This document shows positions 49,901 to 62,699 of a stretch of DNA of 64,000 nt, piece by piece. The notes beneath the pieces are model-generated. The model had not been told where the DNA came from, did no database searches, and worked only from the letters and a program-made list of their open reading frames with translations. Location of the stretch: the NCBI GenBank assembly GCA_022885665.1, contig JAGQDJ010000052.1, positions 1 to 64,000 on the forward strand, read 5' to 3'. A program made the position numbers and the translations under genes. Source of the DNA: Triops longicaudatus (Eukaryota; Arthropoda; Branchiopoda; Notostraca; Triopsidae). Within the stretch, counting starts at the first letter, position 1; every line of letters starts with the position of its first letter.

Positions 49901-51842
49901 TCTGGGAAAAAAGAGATCTGAACCTACAGGACGTATGCAAGTTTGAGTCAGTGCCCAGGCATTTGATCACTCTAGTTTGCTTACGTCAGAAGTCAATATA
50001 TAATAAGCTTATTGCTCGGATTTCCCAATCCCAAAACTGGTTGCTAAAACGACGTATTAAACCGGAAAGCGACGCCGCTGCGCACCCTCATGGGACGGAC
50101 AGCGTTTTTGAATTATGCACCGAAAATCTGAAGGGCTCTTGGGGGCTAACTCGAACACAGAACTTGACAAATAAATTATTACAACCCAATCCATGCAAAG
50201 TTAAACACCGTTTTCCAAACGTCGAAAACCCTCGTGCGTTTTCCACGATAAAGTCGTATAGCAACGGACATCGTAGTTCATAACCCTCTTAAAACGTCAT
50301 TTATTTTTAATCCATTTATTCTCTTGCCTTTTCAAGTCTATTTTCGATCAAAGCAACGCTTCATCCCGCCATTTTACAAGTATTTCCCCGCTTGAATAAA
50401 ATGTGAACTTGAGAACCACACCCTAGGGTACCTTGTCTTGGGGATTTTTCTTGTCAAGTTAAGGCAACACCCATGCAATCAAAATTCTGAACAATACAAC
50501 CTATCTCCGATAATCTGATTCCTGCTCCCTTTTATTGAATCAGCGCACCCCGGGAACTACTCACATAAGAACTTTTTTTTTCTTCGTCAAAAGAAATCGT
50601 CTGTAATTGAGATTTAAAGCGCGTTTCCTATTCGCGATCCGCAACTCCGGCAATTTCGAACTTTTCACGTACGTCCGTGTCCTTTCATCTCTCCTTTAAA
50701 CAATAAGCCCTCCCCCAAGTGGTTCAGTCGCGGAGGATTAGGAAACTCGCTAGATCTTCTGCCTTTTCCCCCTCTAAGAAGTTTCAATTAAAACTACCAA
50801 CAACGTTTGGAAGAGGTTTTGGGTGGGGGGTGAGGCAGACTCTTTGTGATCTATTCCAAAAAGCATGAGAGTTACAGCACCCTCTCTAAATTCTTGGCAG
50901 TGTCTTTTTGGGTCGCTTCCGTGTGTCCGTCTTCACGAAAATTTGGTGTGCGAGACCAATAATCCTGGTTCAAGAAAGTCGTGTGTGTGTATGCAGTAGG
51001 AGGCTTAATGGTGCCAAGTATGCGAAATCTTCCTAAAGGCACTGATGGTGAGCCAGCTTTTCATATCTCGCAGAGGGTTTTTGCATAACTAAGTGCTTAT
51101 CTTATCTGCGTTCCATGCTGCCAGAAGCACACGAGCAGTTCAGAGAAGCATCAGCATCAGCTGGTTATCTCCCGCACACGGGCTGCCTCCTCGTCCCATA
51201 TAATATTAGCTCATCTTTGCCTTGGCTCCCCCCACTCTCTTTCCAAAACTGCCGTATCACGTTAAAACGTACACCTCCTGAGTAACTTTCCTCAGCGCCC
51301 AGCATCCATTTCAAAACCATCTCATCCTCCGTGGCCTTTTTATCCCTTTGCCAGGGCTATCTTGGCCTCTCCTCCTGGCTCTGCCTGATAAGCCCAACTC
51401 CCCAAGCTTCCCTTTTCACCTTTATCTCACAACTTCACTCTCACCCACCAAAGGATGCGTGTATCTCGTGTGTGTACGTGTGCAAACCGCAGCCGAACAA
51501 AAAGGACCCAAAGCGCCGCACTCGGACTGGGCAAGATTTGAATTTCCACTTTCACTCAACGCAAGCCCCAAGAAGCTTAGTGCCATTTTTGACCTTTAGC
51601 AGTACTAAACCAGGTTTCTTAAGATAGTATAGAAGTTATGAAAACTTTGCTGAAAGAAACGACAAAGCTAATCGACAAAATCGAAGAAGAAAGTAAATAA
51701 AATAAATGTAGGATGATTAAAGATGATAGTATGGTTAATACAGGTATATTGATGATATTGATCGTATTGATTTTGATATTTCGTTATTACGAACTGTCGG
51801 TCAAAGTACACGGGTCGTAAAGGAGTTAGGTGAATGTTGAAG
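46951..51842. other. No recognisable gene; two isolated exon-like segments
   Basis: 47596-47706 is an open segment with an acceptor-like start and a GTGAGT donor. 48609-48778 begins with ATG in good context (ACATGGCC) and ends GAAG|GTGTGT in phase 1, which would match the phase needed by the first visible FOG exon. Neither has recognisable family residues, so they are not called as genes. Confidence 0.35.
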
Positions 51843-51990
51843 AAAATGCGTCTGATATAACGAACTGGGGTAACGCATTCTGATCTCAACTGAGTTGAGG
51901 TAACGCAATCTAATTAAAAATCACGTGGCATAAAAGAGAAGCTCCTTTATTAGTCCCCAGAGGTTCACTGTAACGAGCTTTTATTATACA
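51843..51990. mobile_element. Diverged pogo/Tigger-like element fragment with internal palindrome
   Basis: It contains AAAATGCGTCTGATATAACG (identical to 30163) and the right-end motif GGTTCACTGTAACGAGCTTT. Within it, CTCAACTGAGTTGAG (51885-51899) is a perfect odd palindrome flanked by two direct copies of GGTAACGCA. Confidence 0.5.
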
Positions 51991-54900
51991 ACAGTAGCAA
52001 TAAAATAAAAAGTAGAAAGTGATAAATAGAGAGAGATTATTGAAACTGAAAAGCAATGTCATGAAGGAAAAGAACATTTAGCCATCTTGTTGATCTACGG
52101 CGTCCATTAACAATGAAAATCCAAGCGCCTGGGAGACTCCATTGAGTCGCTTGATACGGCGAAAATCTTTATCGACACCGACAAGATGGTGGACAGCGAT
52201 AGCTAGGAACACTTTATCTTCGTTTTTTATCTTGTATGTTCTTTTTTCCCGTAGCACCGGCCTTGAAGCAACACAAGGCGATTCCCTCACTTGAACGGCA
52301 CCGGTGTTTACAAAAAAAGGCCTTCTCTGTTACAAAAATAACACACGTCCCTTTTTCCGATTTATCAATTTGAACGCGATTGACGTCAGCAGCATATCAG
52401 CTAACAGGAGATAACGGAAGGGGAGGAAAGAAAAGAAAACTATCTACAGCAAATAGCTAACTTGATCCAACAAAAATCCGAGTAGCCCGAGTGGAAAAAA
52501 GAAAAAAAGGCCAACCCCCACCATATCCCTCCCCAGCCATAGCCAAGAGTTAAAACATTGAGATAAGGATGCTATCAAAAAGCCTAATGTGTCATCAAAC
52601 ATTTTGCCATGTCTGTACCCCGCATCGCGGTCCACAACTCTTGCCGATAGCGTCGTAATTACGCCCCAGAAATCCGCTTTTATTTCGCGCTATCTCTCGT
52701 AAGGACAATTTTCCTTTTTTTTATATTTTCTTCTGTGTTCCCCTAACTTCTTGCGTCACAAACCAAATGATAGCAAGCTGGAAAGGTTACCATAATTAAG
52801 TTCAATTTTGGGTCTACTTTGGGAATGTCAAAACAAAAAGAAAAAAAAATCCCAGTCAGCTGGTGCGCAAAAAGTGGCTTATTTTGTATTATGCTGATAG
52901 AGCTGCTGTTGCAATGCCAATACCGATAGCATCAGGTAGACAAGATGGGCTACGGCTGATAAGCTACAAGGACCTTTTCCAGCTTCCTTCTTTTTACCCA
53001 GCTTTTTCCTGTGAATGCCAGGTTTGCTGTCCTATCAACCCAACGTCCTTATCTCCATACCGCCTTTTTTCCCCTTCCTCTCGGCATTATTTCTTCTTGT
53101 CTCTCTTATATTTCGATATAAGATGCACGATCTATACAATTCCACCTCCTGTCCCTTTTTTGACTGAAGCTATACCCGCCCACTCGCTCTCTCTTTTCCC
53201 GCACTAAAACATTGATAAGACTGAAAGGACTGATAAGCACATATACGCACATATAACGCATACATACACATCCAAGCACGAGTGTTGGCAAGATGCATAA
53301 GCCAGGTCTCCATACCAAGTGATGTTTCACCAAGATAAAAAAAAAAAAAAATACAGAACACTCTTTCAGTAACTCAGTGTCATTCCAATGCATTAAAGCC
53401 GCTATCTTCTAATTTCTTTATCCCTTATCGGTTCTTAAAAACAAAAGTTTCACCTGCTCAACCCTAGCACGATGTTACAAGTCACTGTCACTCCATAAAG
53501 GAAGTAAGTTTATACCAATCACCTGAAGACACCGTTATAAACACTGATCTAGGTTACGCATATAATTATTTTATATAAATAATGTATTTGGTATGTTTTC
53601 GTGACTAAGTGAAAACGTCATAATTAAAACATTCAGTCAAGTTATAAATAATTATTATTCTTTAAATAAAAAAACAATGTTTATCATAAAATAAACTGTA
53701 ATAAAATAAAAAATAAGAACATTTTGTGATGTTAATCTTGATGTTAAGGTCGTAACGTCGGTAAGAAATCCAACACCTGTCGTTTCTCGTTGAAATGTCT
53801 TGAGCGCAGTGAACGCCCCGCCCCTTTTTCACACCCTCCTGCCCTTCACCCTCAACCTGCTACATACTTTGCCAGGCCTATTGAGCTCTACTTAGACTCC
53901 CGTCTTATCATCCCGAGTCCCCAGAGCGGGGAGGGAAGTTGTGTTGTTCTGACTGACTCGCAAGCAGTCCAAGCCACGCTGGGCTTGTATCCCACTCACC
54001 GACCGCTAAAACGCGGCACAGCGGCCCAGTTTGACTGTTTTCCTGGCACTATACACAACGCGTTTCGTCGAGCTCCGCTTACGGTACTGCGTGCCGAGTA
54101 CGTTTGGCCATTACTTCCCGGATACATTACTACAACTCCTAGTCAAAACAGCACGGAAAACGGTGTACAGTTGTCGAGGAATATGTGGGTGTAATTTTAG
54201 TTCAAACAATTCGGTAATGGTTGGTTACAAAGTTGTTGATAGTGTAACTCGAAACGGCGCAATTTGCCCCAACCGGAAAGTATCAGGCGACCACAAAACT
54301 CCTAGTCTGCTTAAGTGAGTGTGGGTATATGATTTTGGGCCCCCCCAAGTTTGTTGCCAAGATAGACAAGAGTCTGGTTGAATTTACACATTGCAGGAAA
54401 GGCAAAAAATGTATTTCCTGCATCAAGGCAGTGTAGTGTACAACTAATTGCTTGTTGCAAGTATTTACTCACTATCTGGCGAAATTTCCATCTGTCTGAA
54501 CACAGAGCCAAAAAAAAGCGATTATTGGATTTCTATGTGGTGGAACCCAAAATTGTACGTGTGCATGTTTGTGGTTCAATTTTCCCAGAACGAATGATAC
54601 CGGTTGTGGTTAATCACTTCCCGTAAACCCTTTTCTTTATCAATTTTCGTTATCAGATTACATTACTATGATAAGTGGCCGTGGTCAAGGAAATCTAATC
54701 GCACTAGGAAATCGTAGCCAGTTCTTTTTGTCCCCAACTGGAGTACAATGTAGCGCACAAACTCGCTACGGTGTTCGTCGACACTCGTACTTGGTTATTC
54801 TGGTCATCCCGTCCAGCATTTTCAGCTAAAGCAAGTTAAAAAGTTCTTAGAGAAAAATTGAGCTTTTTTATATAAAAAAGAAAATCTTTAACCTTTTGTG

Positions 54901-56730
54901 TTGTCTTTAACCATCCTTATACAATCAAGTCCTTTTTTGTTTCACGACCGCACAAGCGTGAGTCTTATCGCTGATAGCAACTCTAGTCCGTTTCCTTTTT
55001 CTCTCGAGTTCGACTTCACATTCCCTGATACACCCCGCCCAAGCATTTACATGTATCCTTTCGGATTTCAAAGAAACCAAACGCTTTTTTTCCTTTAATT
55101 CTTCCCCCTCCCGTCTCAGTTTTTCTTCACAGAGTTCCGTTCCCCTCGTAACACCGCCACCTTTCCTAGATGTAGAATTTCTTATCTCGGAAGAGTCTGT
55201 AAGGCTTTTGTCTTTCTGGTGCACGAAAGTGGTGAGTGGAACGTGCTCTGCACATGAGAGAGTGTCTTGTTATCACGACCCTGAGCCTTGGAAATGTTCA
55301 GTAAATGGAAAAAAAATTCTCTTCAACAAAGACAAAAAAAAATTATTATGTAGAAAGGAACACTATTGCGTGAGATTGTGGCCTACAATAGGCCTATTTC
55401 TACTTCCGTTACCATCTCACTTCATTGAGAGTACAAGAACGAAAATGAGAAGGAGACAAGGCATGACATCCTGCTGCACCTAGATCACATTTCAGACCCA
55501 TTGGAACACATTATAAGTCATCACATGCACAGAAGATTTATGAAGCGAAAAAAATTTTTGAGTTAAAAAAGTTGGGGCTTTTGGAAGTTTTTGGCGACCA
55601 TTTAGGTCCAAGCACCTCGTCTTGCCTTGGTAGGGACTTTGATAGGCCAAAAGAAAGATGAAGCCGATAGTGGTGATGCCAGATGCCGATAAACTTCTTG
55701 CCCGTTCCGTTGCCAGGACTTTTTTGATATCTCGATCTTGCAGCACCAGCACAGCACCAGGAGCAGCCCAGTGAGAACAGTGAAACCTCGACTCTGGCTT
55801 TTCCCAATTCTGTGAACAGAATAGAGTTCTCTCCCTCCCGCCTTTTAGTTAGTTAAGTCTTTTACTTTGCCGGGTTTCCCGCCTCCTCCGCGCCACCACT
55901 GTAGCTTTCTTCGCTCCTATCCTTTTGGGTGTGTCGCGTCTTGATCTTCATTGTCGATCGGCAGTGTCGCACACTGCACTCACTTCCCCTTCGAATAAGC
56001 CCAGTTTAAGTGATAGCATCGATTCGAAACCGTGCACCCACAGGGCCATGGGCATCCCATGCCATAAGGAACCTCTCCTCTGACTCTATATGCATCGAAA
56101 CAGAACAGATGAAACTTAGCGATGGTGGGGGCTATAAGCGATTACAGATAACCATGCCTGAAAATGTCAGGAAACCGTGCACGAACTTATCTTTCTCTCT
56201 CTCTCATGCTCTGTTCTCTGTTCTCTTTCCCTCTTCTACTTTTCTTGATAACGAAGCCATGCAGCAGGCTTTCGAGGTACACACATCTAACCAGCAGCCA
56301 ACGCAGGCACATATACACAAACCCGAACGTTTTTGTCCCGAGTTTCTTCTTCTTATCTCACTAACCCATTCCTGACACTAACCTACGCAGTATATTAGAA
56401 ACCGTGCTGCTTTTGCAACGATAAATGCAAAAAGACAAGGCATCTCAAAGGTGGACCCCGCCCCTTAGATACTTGCATTTGATAACCATCGACCCTTGGC
56501 CATTCCAGGATTTTTTTTTTATTATTTTTTTTTTACTTGTAGAACGTTCCCGACCACCTCGGAACATTCTCATGATTTCATTCTTAAGACTTGGTAAAAA
56601 AATAAAAAAGATGAATTGATAAAAGTATTTTTTTTTATCGTAAAAAGGTTGTTTTGTGGCTAACACAACAACGTAAGAGTACAGCCGTGTAGTGATGTAA
56701 CAGTACTAATTCGTTGCTTTCTTTCTGTAG
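51991..56730. other. No recognisable gene; upstream region of FOG
   Basis: The first FOG coding exon(s) should be upstream of 56731 but none was identified here. A CRE palindrome lies at 52381-52388, and pyrimidine- and T-rich runs are frequent near 56500. The longest plus frame (53790-54194) has no family motif. Confidence 0.4.
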
Positions 56731-59700
56731 GTGATGATTCTTTGACGGGGGATGACATGGCATCAGAGATAGAGGATACTATGGAAATAGACGAGTCGAC
56801 ATCGTGCACGACGCCAGCTACCCAGCATGGCAGTAGCGATAAGGAGTCTGCTATGTCCACTACATCTACGGAACAACCGTCGCTGGCTACAGTGCAATCA
56901 GCGGCGTCCGTCTCGGAAGCCGAGTCGACGATGGCTGCGAGCGCAGCCAAGAAACGGAAAATGGATCAGTCCACGGAATCTGCCGAGGAAGGCGAATCCC
57001 CGCTACCTCCTCCTTCACCTGCTGCTCTCAATGTGAAAACAGAACCTAGTGACCGTGACCCACCCATGTCGGAATCACCCCAACCCTCACGCTCCAAACA
57101 CATCACCCCAACCCCGACCCCGACCCCTGACGCGGGACCCGTGGTCAACGGGCCCCAACTAGCCGCAGCAGCAGCATCATTAGGGTTCCCCTTGTCCATG
57201 AATGCGTCGGCTTTGCCATTTAATGCGGACTTATTCACTAGCTTGCGTTACTTGCATATGTTACGGAACGGATTGGCATCAGGTAAAGGCAACATTTTAT
57301 CAACTTTTGTCCTTAGACGGAGTTTGTTTATTATTCCTTTGCTTACTTGCAGGCATTCCTACAGGCTTACCGGACGCGCCGGATTTGCCACTGAAATCGG
57401 CCATAAGCCCAAGTACGGATGATTTTTTTCTGTCATTTGATTGTACTGACCAATAAGTTCCGATTTTTTTCCACTGTTTGGGTATACTAGAAGTTAATAT
57501 TGGCTTTTTTTGTTAAAGACGTGGTCAGTTGTGCGTCAAAAAGCCCAAGAACTGAATTTTTTTATTAGTTACGTATTTATCGTTTTCAAGCCAAGAGAAT
57601 TCAAAAGATTTTCTTCACCTTGATTTTAGTTGCTTCGAACTATTGCTCTTAGGTTTTTGCTTTTGAGAATAGACCACTATTTCCGCGAGAAACAAGCGAA
57701 TAATGCAAAATGTAAAAAACATTTTTAACGATTCCATCGTTGAAAAGGAATATAAACCTTGTCATTACCTTCCACTCTTAATTATAGTAAAAGAGTCTCG
57801 CAGATTATTAAAATTCGTTTTTGTAAGAACGTGTTGTTGGAACTTTACAGGTCTGCCTGTTCCACCAGCCCATTTGTGCGTTCCATGTGGTATACGGTTC
57901 AGTTCATTAAGCACTTTGGAAGCTCACCAGGCGTACTACTGCTCCCATCGCATTCGGCAAGCGGCTGGATCTGGCAGTGCTACCACGGGGAATGGAACCT
58001 TGGAAGCCGACATTCACAACACACAAGACCAAGAATCTCAACGTAAGAACCCATCCAAAACTTGTTCGATGTAATAATAGCAAGGAATTAATTTCAGCTG
58101 AGAGCAAAACCCCGGGATCTGAATCTGCAAGCGAGGAGAACCGCAATTTGTCCTCAATGCTGTTTGAAGCTATGGTAAGTCCTTCAAAACAATTTTAAAC
58201 AATTTTTAATTTTTAATTTGAAAATATACGTTAGTATATTTTCAAGTATTTGTGATGCACACGATTTTTGAAATGAATTTATATAAAAGTTCCATACTAA
58301 AACAATATTTGTCGGTTATTTAAGGTGGGTCCTCCGCCTATTGCACGTGTGAGACGCAGCGGGAAGTACTACACTTGCCCATATTGTTCGTTCAGCGCTG
58401 ATAAACGAGTCAGTCTCAACCGGCATTTACGCAGTCACGTGGGATTGCCTATGTTGGCCACCACCGCTGTATCCCCTCCTCCCCCTGTACCACCCATGCC
58501 CCCTGCGCCTGCGGCACCCCAGCGTACCAACTCCACTCCACAACACGAGGACGCTGAAGAACCTGGCGCTAGTGTCGCCTCCTCGCGCGCGGATCGCTAC
58601 TGTGTGGAATGTGACATTCAGTTCAATTCCATCAAAACTTTCCGTGTCCACAAACAACTCTATTGTCGTGGCAAAGTCGGTACCTTGCGCTCTCACCTCC
58701 TTCACCCTGCACAATCATCCATGCCTTCTACCAGCAACCCCTCACCTTCACCCTCCACCTCATCCCTGTCCTCTGCTCTCATGACAACCAATCACACGCG
58801 GTTGATAGACTCTAACGACGCTGACCCCGACCGCCAAGCTTCTACCCCGAGCGGGACCCATGCTCCTAACAATCCTAACAAAGAACCCTCTGCGTCTTGG
58901 CCTATGCTCATTTTACCCACTCAACCTCCCATTCTGGTCCCTTTCCACATCGTGCAATCGGCCAACTTTTGGCCTGACCATCTCGTCGCTCCGCCACAAT
59001 CGTTGTTAGTAATGCCCGACGGAGTAGTACAGGGTATTGCTTCTCCCGTAAATAACCCTTCCAACATCCCAGTCAATAAACCTCAGCCTGCTCAATATCA
59101 TTCCACTTCTGAGGAAGGAGGCAAAGACCAATCGGGTCTTGTAAAGCCTCAACCCCTTCGTTCGCCAATTTCTACGAGCAAGACCGCGAACTCGACCCCT
59201 TCGCCGACGCGCTCACCCGAAACTAGAGCGGAAGAAACGACTGCACAACCCCCTCCCGCAAGTCTGGTAACCACCTTGGACGGAGCTTTAGACCTTAGTG
59301 TAAAACCGTCATCCGGCTCGTCTGAGGGTAATAGTAACCCGGGTTCCAACAGCTTCAGCACCCAGAAGTCGCCTACTCCGGAAATTGACGCGGCAATTGC
59401 TGCAAAATGTGAAGTCATTATCAAAATGGAGACAGCGTCCCCACAAACGCCCTCGGTGACAAACTCCCCCGTCACTAAGAGTCCCACGATGATTGAGTTC
59501 AATAGTTCAAACGACCCTCTCGCGCCTAAAGGCTGGCGAGAAGCTAACGAGCTCCCTCAGAGCAACCCGGTTCCAACGCCATTAGTGAAAGAAACTAAAA
59601 TCTCTCCAGGTAGCGCGGGGAACAACAGTACTAGCAGCGTAATTACCCCGCCGAACAAATCGGATGTCAGTAAATGCGAAGACTGCAACATCACCTTTCA

Positions 59701-61429
59701 TCGCCACGATAACTACCTTATCCACAAGCAACATTACTGCGCCAATCGCAACGGTTCGGTTGACCTGAGGGGACAAACGGATTCACCTCGGCAAGAGATG
59801 AGCATTAGCCCGGACGACAGCGACAACCTTGATCCCAGCAAAGCTGCTTTGAAGACTGCTACGAGTGTCAACTCTAGTAAACCCTGTTTCCAGTTTATCT
59901 GCGTAACTTGTGGCATCAAGTTCGGTTCGCTTAACAACCTAAAAGCGCATCAAACTTACTACTGCAGTCGTAACAAAGACCCCGAGTCACAAAACGTGCC
60001 CGCGACATCACCCGTTTGCCCCACCACTGTCCGTGCCTCCTCTACATCCTCATCCACCACCACCGACCCTGCCGCAGCTGAAGCTCCCGCGAACTTGGCC
60101 TTGAGCCCCATTCCAGCCGCGTCCCCGGTGCAGCGACGCGGGTCTGAAACCGACTCTGTTGACACGCTGACATCGTGCGGTTCGGTCCCATTGCAAGGAG
60201 GCAACAGTGTATGGAAATGCCCTTGCTGTGGCGCTGTGTGCAGCTCTCTACTTTCGGCACAGAAACACATCGAATCCCACCCGAACATTCGCGCGTTTCG
60301 CTGCACCTTATGCGGTTATCGCGGCAACACTTTACGCGGCATGAGAACTCACGTCAGGACGTTGCATTTCGACCGAAAGTCAGCCGACATGCAAGAAGAA
60401 AACTATATTGCGTGTATTTTCCAAAATGAAACCAACGGACCCAATGACAGCGCGAGTCCTACGCGTGATTTCTCGGCTAGAGCGACCCCGACCATGTCTA
60501 CATCCTCCGGTTCCTCGGGTCATCCATTTGCCAGCGAAAACTTGCATCCTTTCAACCTGATAGCGGACTTTCAACGTCTCTTGGCCGCCAACGGTGCTGA
60601 CCATCCTGATCTAGCGACCTTAGCTGGAACCATGCCTCCGGAGCTCGCGTTACAAATGGAAGCGTTGATGCGGCTGCAGCAACAACAGCAAGCGTCCAAC
60701 GGCGACAAAATGCTAATTCCACCCGCTTTCCTCAACGCGTTAGGCAAACCACCCAGCACCGGCGTGGGCTGTCGCTCGGACAAACTCTTCTTGTGTGACC
60801 TGTGTTGTTACAGTTCCAGTTACCGGGGCAATGTGTTGCGTCACGCCAAGTTGGTCCACAGCCGGGACTTGATTGACGTACCTGTCGTGAGTCCGGCCTT
60901 TTTGCAAGCTCAGAAACTGTTAAACCTGAGAAATCTGGATCTGCTTGCGCAATCGGATAAGGTTTTGACGTCGCCTGAACCCTTGCACGTCAAAGTCGAC
61001 CCGGAAGGCTTGCTATCTTGGCCCAACCATTCGGCTGATAAGCCAGCACACAGCGGGAACAGCACAAGCAGCAATGGTAGCACACACGCCGGACATAATT
61101 CGAACCCGTCAAGCAACGGCTCCATTGTTAGCAATAATAACAATAACACGACCAAGATGGAATTGCTGTCGCCTGCTGCGGCAGCCAATTTGAATACGTC
61201 TCCTGTGCCACCCCGTCTTGTCACTGCTCCCGGTGCGGTCATTTCGCCCAAACTGGCCAACGGGTTTCCGGATGGGCAGGACGTAGCTCAAAAGACGTGC
61301 AAATCCTGCAATATCACCTTTACGTACATGTCCACCTTCTTAGCTCATAAGAAATACTATTGTGGCAGTCAGTCTGAAAGCAAAGGAGCTGAACTACCCA
61401 AATCTCCTTCTGAAACACCAGTCCAGTGA
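56731..61429 (+). CDS. ush: Friend-of-GATA cofactor (FOG / ZFPM / u-shaped), N-terminus missing
   Basis: FOG proteins bind the N-terminal zinc finger of GATA factors through C2HC fingers and recruit CtBP and other corepressors; in flies u-shaped controls blood-cell and cardiac fate. Exons: 56731-57282, 57353-57412, 57851-58042, 58098-58174, 58325-61429, all GT-AG and in phase, about 1,327 residues. Finger 1 is C2HC (CVPCGIRF...HQAYYC, about 57875). In the last exon come C2H2 (58376), three C2HC (58601, 59675, 59900), C2H2 (60218, 60302, 60794) and a C-terminal C2HC (61298; CKSCNITF...HKKYYC). ALDLSVKP at 59285-59308 is a CtBP-binding motif. The first exon opens in phase 1 after a TTTCTGTAG acceptor, so an upstream exon is required; the first in-frame ATG inside it is 56757. 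Long Ser/Thr/Pro-rich linkers separate the fingers. Confidence 0.93.
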
Positions 61430-61950
61430 AACATAACAAGGAAAATGGAGGGAAAATTTAATTCTTGCGCTCACGCTTCAGTCCCTGTTTTTTCTCTCTC
61501 CTGGTTCGGTAATATCAATCCCTTTGAGAAAAGGAACGTAATTGGATAATGTTGTTTTGCACGTAGCAACGGTGAACTAAGTATAGATTTACTTCAAGAT
61601 CCAACATCCCCGTGTTTTCTCCCCCTCCCCTTTTTCCCCCCGAACAGCAGATTTTTCGGTTTGCTTTGTGATTAACGTGTCTGGAATGGTTCGTGATTGC
61701 TATTGTGCTAATTTGTCCAGTGCTAAACGTCTGGCATGGGAGTTTCGTAGAAGGAAAGTATGACAAAAAGCATGTGAAAAAATAAGATGTTTTGGTTTAG
61801 CTTCGCTCTTAAAAAGGCGTGCACCATGTGACACTAGAACGTTTGGTATAAAGGTTCAAAACGTAAAACAAACAAAAAACTTAACGAGTCATAATGTAAT
61901 GTGTATGGGTTTGTTGTCGGTTGATTGTTCTGTTAAGTGTCACATGACAC

Positions 61951-61956
61951 AATAAA
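61951..61956 (+). terminator. Poly(A) signal AATAAA, likely for FOG
   Basis: The first AATAAA downstream of the FOG stop codon, 522 bases away. A second AATAAA at about 62211 is an alternative. Confidence 0.55.
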
Positions 61957-62376
61957 TATGGTTTTTCAGTCCTCATTAACTGCGATTTATCTTGAACATG
62001 TTTCGGGTAGGAGCTCTGTTCCGTACCGAGTACGCGAGTTGCCCGCGTGTGTCATCAAACATTTACGCAAATCTTCTTTCGCACTTTAAATCCGATTTGC
62101 GCGCGATGGGAATTGAAAAGCACCGCTATCGCCGAGGACGTGCGAGAAAAAAAGTGCAAAGAATTGTTTTAATTCGTTTTATACAGTTCATTTTATTGTT
62201 GGTGGGCATGAAATAAAATTAAACGGACGGACGTTTTCCCAAACACGTCCACCACCACTGCAACGGTACTATATCGTTTACATCTTAAGTGGTCAATTTT
62301 CGATAATCTTTTTTCAGAGGTTCTTAGTTCCCTATGTAAAGATTACGTATTAAACAAAAGTCCCATGACGTGAAGC

Positions 62377-62382
62377 TTTATT
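62377..62382 (-). terminator. Poly(A) signal AATAAA (minus) for the membrane-protein gene
   Basis: It lies 30 bases beyond the stop codon at 62412. This supports reading 62412-62687 as a genuine 3'-terminal exon. Confidence 0.6.
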
Positions 62383-62411
62383 CAAGATATTCCGTCAAAG
62401 TTTCTACTACG

Positions 62412-62687
62412 CTACTGTCCTGAAAACGTTTCGGGAATGCCGAAAAGTTCTTCGGCAGCAAAGTTCTTGGTCACATGGCCGGTATGCGCGGTTAAGGATG
62501 TGTTTTCCAGTGCGTTGGAAGCCAACAAGGCAAACAATTTACGCTTCATGTAGAACCATGCACAGCAATACAAAATAAAGAAAATAAAAAGTACAGGACC
62601 CTTAAGACCGAGGAGTATGACACAAGTAAGCATCAGTGGCATAACTATTACAATCATTTCATGATACCCAATGTACGATGAGTTACA
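62412..62687 (-). CDS. Terminal coding exon of an unrecognised membrane protein
   Basis: The minus-strand frame starts after an acceptor-like CTAATTAAGGGATTCAG (branch-point-like CTAAT) and reads CNSSYIGYHEMIVIVMPLML. It continues with a second hydrophobic stretch (GPVLFIFFILYCCAWFYM), a basic turn (KRKLF) and a polar tail ending EELFGIPETFSGQ. The last 82 codons also form an ATG-initiated frame from 62657. Two adjacent hydrophobic segments followed by positive residues suggest a membrane hairpin with a cytosolic tail. A poly(A) signal lies 30 bases past the stop. The gene is convergent with FOG and must extend to the right, but I found no earlier exon before 64000. I do not recognise the family and assign no function. 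Confidence 0.5.
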   Translation of the reverse strand, partial: CNSSYIGYHEMIVIVMPLMLTCVILLGLKGPVLFIFFILYCCAWFYMKRKLFALLASNALENTSLTAHTGHVTKNFAAEELFGIPETFSGQ

Positions 62688-62699
62688 CTGAATCCCTTA

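Noticed and set aside
53790..54194. 134-codon frame with VLTDSQAVQATL, recalling the RNase H domain of retrotransposons
   Set aside because: None of the other catalytic or flanking RNase H residues are present, so the short match is probably chance.
61992..62216. 72-codon ATG frame after the FOG poly(A) signal
   Set aside because: Basic, low-complexity composition with no motif. It most likely lies in an extended FOG 3' UTR or spacer.
62352..62372. AAAAGTCCCATGACGT resembling the hairpin element arm
   Set aside because: Only one short arm, with no inverted partner nearby.
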